Positions 60,494 to 64,000 of a DNA stretch of 64,000 bases are shown in pieces. This DNA comes from Geosiphon pyriformis (lineage: Eukaryota > Glomeromycota > Glomeromycetes > Archaeosporales > Geosiphonaceae): assembly GCA_016748015.1 (NCBI GenBank), contig JAAOMT010000129.1, forward strand, positions 124,001 to 188,000, read 5' to 3'. The notes under the pieces were generated by a model. The model was not told the origin of the DNA, ran no database searches, and saw nothing but the letters and a program-made list of their open reading frames with translations. Every line of letters begins with the position of its first letter. Position 1 is the stretch's first letter. The position numbers were made by a program, and so were the translations under genes.

Positions 60494-60603
60494 AGTGAGG
60501 AGGGGAGGAGAGGAGAGGAGAGGAGAGGAGAGGAGAGGAGAGGAGAGGAGAGGAGAGGAGAGGAGAGGGGAGGGGAGGGGAGGAAGGGAGGAGGGGGGGG
60601 GGG
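60494..60603 (+). repeat. Polypurine GGAGA minisatellite ending in a G-run
   Basis: About 110 nt of uninterrupted G/A on the plus strand: roughly 15 AGGAG units, then GGGGA units and a final run of ~11 G. Mirror symmetry allows triplex (H-DNA), and the G-tracts allow G-quadruplexes. Confidence 0.85.
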
Positions 60604-61856
60604 TCAGTTCAAATTAAAATTTTTAATAGTTTAAAGAAATTTGATAACCAAAAGATACACTGTTTTGAAAATTTATTAGTCATAAAATAACAAAAGTAAC
60701 TGGTAAAGAATCAAGGTACTTTATCTTTTCACTTTTTTGAGTAAACTTTTACTCTCAATAAATTATTAATTCCTATAAAATAAATCGGGAAGTTACAAGT
60801 GTTGAATAATAAAATTATCTCGATACATGAAACCATTGTAATATTATCATATGTGTGTTGATACCAGTTATAACAAATTACAAAGTTTTAAATACTTTCT
60901 TATCTTTTTTTTTTTTTTTTTTTTTTTTTCAGAATAGTTATTCTAGTTAATGGAATCTAGAAAACCCGTTCAGTCGGAAAAATATTTATTTTTGTAACAG
61001 GTTAGGTTGTAGTGATACCATGTTCTTTACAAAGATGGGGAAAAGGTTTTAGTAGTGATGTGTTCGAAATAATTGTTTAAAGTTGTGTGTAAATTAGGAC
61101 AAAATTTTTAGTTGTGGAGATAATTGTCAGGTGGAGGCACGTTTAAAGTTTGTACATTGTATATAAAAATTTTGGTTGGATATATATATTAAACAGGTTC
61201 CTTTCACAGAGCTTAAATGACATGTGATGTTTTTATAAAAAGTAAAAACAAATGAACCTTACCTCATTGATGAATCGAAAAAATTCGGAGATTACTGAGG
61301 AATTTGAATTTGAATTTGAATTTGAAAGTGATTTTTAAGAGATAGTGTTAATTTAAAATAGATCTTGATGAAAATATGATATAGATATCATATTTGATTT
61401 TCAATTTTTTTTTCTGTTCTTTAATATAGATTGATTGAAAGGATATCAAAAAAAAAAAAAAAAAATTTTATTTATTTATTTTATTTTATTTTTAATGTCT
61501 AACAATCGATTCAGAGAGGAGTTTAGTAACTTTTAGATTTCACAAATCGCTCTCCAAAACAAAACAGGTTTGTTCAATCGATCAATTTAAAATTTTTTGA
61601 AATCATGCGGTAAATAAATTGATTTCTTTACAATGTAAGTCCATAACAAAATTTTTTTTTTTTGGATAAACAAGCAAACAAAGATCTTGGAGTCTCGATT
61701 ACCATATAGGGAATAAAAGATTCCGAACACACTACAATGATTTCTTTCATGATGATGGTGAAATTGAAGTAAAATTTTATATTATTGAAATTATTATTAC
61801 TATTACTATAACTATTATTATTATTATTGAAATTATTATTATTATTATTGAAATCA

Positions 61857-61921
<65 letters not shown>

Positions 61922-63113
61922 TAATTGATTTTTTGACTTCGGGGTAGCAACAGCAGCATTCAGTCAGTCTCAAATAGGAAGAAGAAAAAAAGATTCCGGA
62001 TTTATTATAATATTATATAAAGTATATTTAATTGATACTCTGTAAAAAAAAAAAAACAATCTCGCAGAAGGGGACAACATGAAAAGCGTATTACATGATG
62101 TAATGCAGATATCAAATAATGATTATGTGACTTATTAATAGACAATTTATTTAACATGTATATTTCAAAATCATTTTTATTACTTTTTTCCAAAAATTAT
62201 TAATATTTAAAAATGATGAAAAAGTTTTAAAATTTCACAAAAAAAATTTGCAAAAATAAAAAAAAATTGTTTATAATTTGTGACACAGGATTGAAAGAAA
62301 TTAAAATCCTGGTGTATTAATTAGAGTTTTCGAAGATCCAAATAAAATAAAATAAAATAAAATAAAATGAGAGGGATTAAAACTTTTTATTATTCAAGAT
62401 TTTACGATTCAAACCTTACACACTAATTATGGATCAATTTTTGATATCGAAAATTTTTTTTATGTATATATAAATTTTTCAGAAAGTAATTTTTAAATTA
62501 TATCTATAGGAAAATAAATAAATAAATAAATGTAATTAAAAAAAATAAACCTTTTTTTTTTTATCGAATAAATCAAAAATTTTTGTATAATAATAACATT
62601 TTGTAATCATCATAAACTTGGAATAAATTTTTATATCGGTTTTCTTGGAATTTTCTCTAATAGAATTGATTAATTGATTAATTGATTGATTGATTGATTG
62701 ATTGATTTTTTTTTTATACGGTAGTCTTTTTAAATAGAAATAAAATTATAATAGTAACTTTAATTCATATCAAGTTGTTTTTGTTGTTGCTTTTGGTTTA
62801 GTCTAATCTAATTTATAGTGGAAGTTAGTTGGGTCGGTCATAATATAATATGATATGATATAATATAATATGATATGATATAATATAATTAAAACTCGAG
62901 AAACAAAATAAAAAAATCAAGTAAAACAGCAGGACTAACTTACGTAAACGAGTTTAAAATTCAATCTTTGAGACTAAGAAAATTGGAAATTAAAAACCCA
63001 TTATCTATTTTTAGGAGATTATGATGTCAACATAACAATTACCACAAGGTTTAGCGTGGGGACTAGGGAAAAGTTTTTTAATGCTAGAAAGGTTGGACAA
63101 AAGTTCAGATGAC

Positions 63114-63149
63114 ATTATTATTATTATTGAAATTATTATTATTATTGAA

Positions 63150-63200
<51 letters not shown>

Positions 63201-63202
63201 GA
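63114..63202. repeat. (ATT)n with GAA interruptions
   Basis: ATT units interrupted by two TTGAAA spacers (63,127-63,131 and 63,146-63,150). Its reverse complement reappears at 63,657-63,765. Confidence 0.85.
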
Positions 63203-63203
63203 A

Positions 63204-63275
63204 GAATGAATAGTTAAAAATATTCTATGGACATATTAAGAATGAATATTTAAAAATATTCCATGGACATATTGA
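63204..63275. repeat. 36-bp direct tandem repeat, two copies
   Basis: Two adjacent units beginning GAATGAATA and ending GGACATATT(A/G)A, differing at a few bases. Non-coding. Confidence 0.75.
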
Positions 63276-63656
63276 GAATGGAAAAATGATACTGATGATT
63301 TCAAATTTTTTTGGTACATTATTGTACATTTGGTACATTATTGAATATTAGTCATTGACGATTAATTTAATATAAACATTGGCTAACGAATACTAGATTT
63401 TGATTGGGAAAACATTTAATTATTTTTTTTTAGCCTAAAATATCCCAACCAAAATCATGATTTATCAAAGATTTCTCATGTGATTTTATTTTAAATTTAT
63501 TATCTTTTATAATTATTATTATTATTATTATTATTCTAACCCCCTTTTTTTATTTCATATAAAATAAAATATAAAGTATATATATTTCTGTTTTTTTTTT
63601 TTAATCATAAAAACATAAATGATTATAAATAATAAAATAAAATAAAATTATCTCTC

Positions 63657-63683
63657 AATAATAATAATAATAATAATAATTTC

Positions 63684-63746
<63 letters not shown>

Positions 63747-63765
63747 TTCTATAATAATAATAATA
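63657..63765. repeat. (AAT)n with TTTC interruptions, inverted relative to 63,114-63,202
   Basis: AAT units interrupted by AATTTC near 63,680 and 63,746. Together with the upstream (ATT)n block it forms a long inverted repeat with a ~450-bp loop. Confidence 0.85.
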
Positions 63766-64000
63766 AGAAAGTTTATAAACTAATTTAACTTTCAAAAAAA
63801 TTTCTAAAAAATCTTGTCAACATTTTTTACCATTTACAAAATTTGAAGTAATACATTTCAGAAATGATAAATTTCTTATTTATCTTTCGAATTCTAATTC
63901 TTCATTTCCAAGTTTACAAATTTACATTATTATAGACTTTAAATCCATCTGCATCTGATTCAAATGCATCGAAGTGACATGTGAACCATATATCGAACCA

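Larger units (their letters stand above)
59491..64000. other. Gene-free, satellite-rich 3' flank of the window
   Basis: Upstream of the four-TM gene. It holds many simple repeats: (TA)n 59,521-59,548, a G-run 60,069-60,084, poly-T 60,906-60,930, hexamer GAATTT 61,301-61,326, (ATT)n 61,781-61,922, (AAAAT)n 62,341-62,367, (ATTG)n 62,664-62,706, a 20-bp TAATATAATATGATATGATA unit twice at 62,841-62,889, and those listed separately. No gene or RNA is supported; short frames here are translations of repeats. Confidence 0.65.

Noticed and set aside
60411-60617. A 68-residue frame rich in Gly, Glu and Arg
   Set aside because: It is only the translation of the GGAGA minisatellite; no intron or homology supports a gene.
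60494-63765. CRISPR-like arrays
   Set aside because: The repeats are simple microsatellites and minisatellites without unique spacers, in a eukaryotic setting without cas genes.

Overview
This window looks like nuclear DNA of an early-diverging filamentous fungus. I would place it in Mucoromycota, most likely an arbuscular mycorrhizal (Glomeromycotina) genome. The reasons are very AT-rich intergenic DNA, genes broken by many short GT-AG introns, a fungal gene set (fused PABA synthase, EDE1, Scd6/LSM14, COQ5, Rieske protein), and about 20 kb of LINE-like retrotransposons. This placement is inference; no rRNA or other decisive marker is present.

Bases 1-19,790 are a retrotransposon field. Three related LINE copies (A, B, C) lie head-to-tail on the minus strand. 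Each has ORF1 (RNA-binding, CCHC zinc knuckle) and ORF2 (endonuclease, reverse transcriptase, RNase H, C-terminal zinc-binding region). All are decayed. They are separated by almost pure A/T spacers. A ~980-bp non-autonomous DNA transposon sits inside copy B, and the end of a second copy of it truncates LINE A at the left edge of the window. Many in-frame stops replace Trp codons, mostly as TGA, and several are shared between copies.

Bases 21,000-54,000 are gene-dense. In order: SUZ12-like Polycomb subunit (-), XRCC3 RAD51 paralogue (-), a small ATG31-like candidate (+), Rieske iron-sulfur protein (-), EDE1/EPS15-like endocytic scaffold (+), a large receptor-like membrane protein with ricin-like, crystallin-like, EGF-like and furin-like regions (+), CENP-W-like kinetochore protein (-), Tlg2/syntaxin-16 t-SNARE (+), NDUFB10-like complex I subunit (-), COQ5 (-), an FAD-dependent amine-oxidase-like enzyme (+), Scd6/LSM14 (+) and ABZ1 PABA synthase (-). 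The exon models are my own. For twelve of the fourteen genes every exon boundary was placed and the reading phase closes exactly over the whole gene; for ABZ1 I matched donors and acceptors but did not fix every coordinate.

Bases 54,000-64,000 are poor in genes. They contain a ~2-kb AT island with an internal tandem duplication, one gene for a four-TM protein with a Cys-rich loop (57,878-59,490, -), and then ~4.5 kb rich in microsatellites and minisatellites. There is no single operon-like system. Functional themes are respiration and ubiquinone (Rieske, NDUFB10, COQ5), chromosome biology (SUZ12, XRCC3, CENP-W) and membrane traffic (EDE1, Tlg2, possible ATG31). I saw no tRNA, rRNA or CRISPR array.
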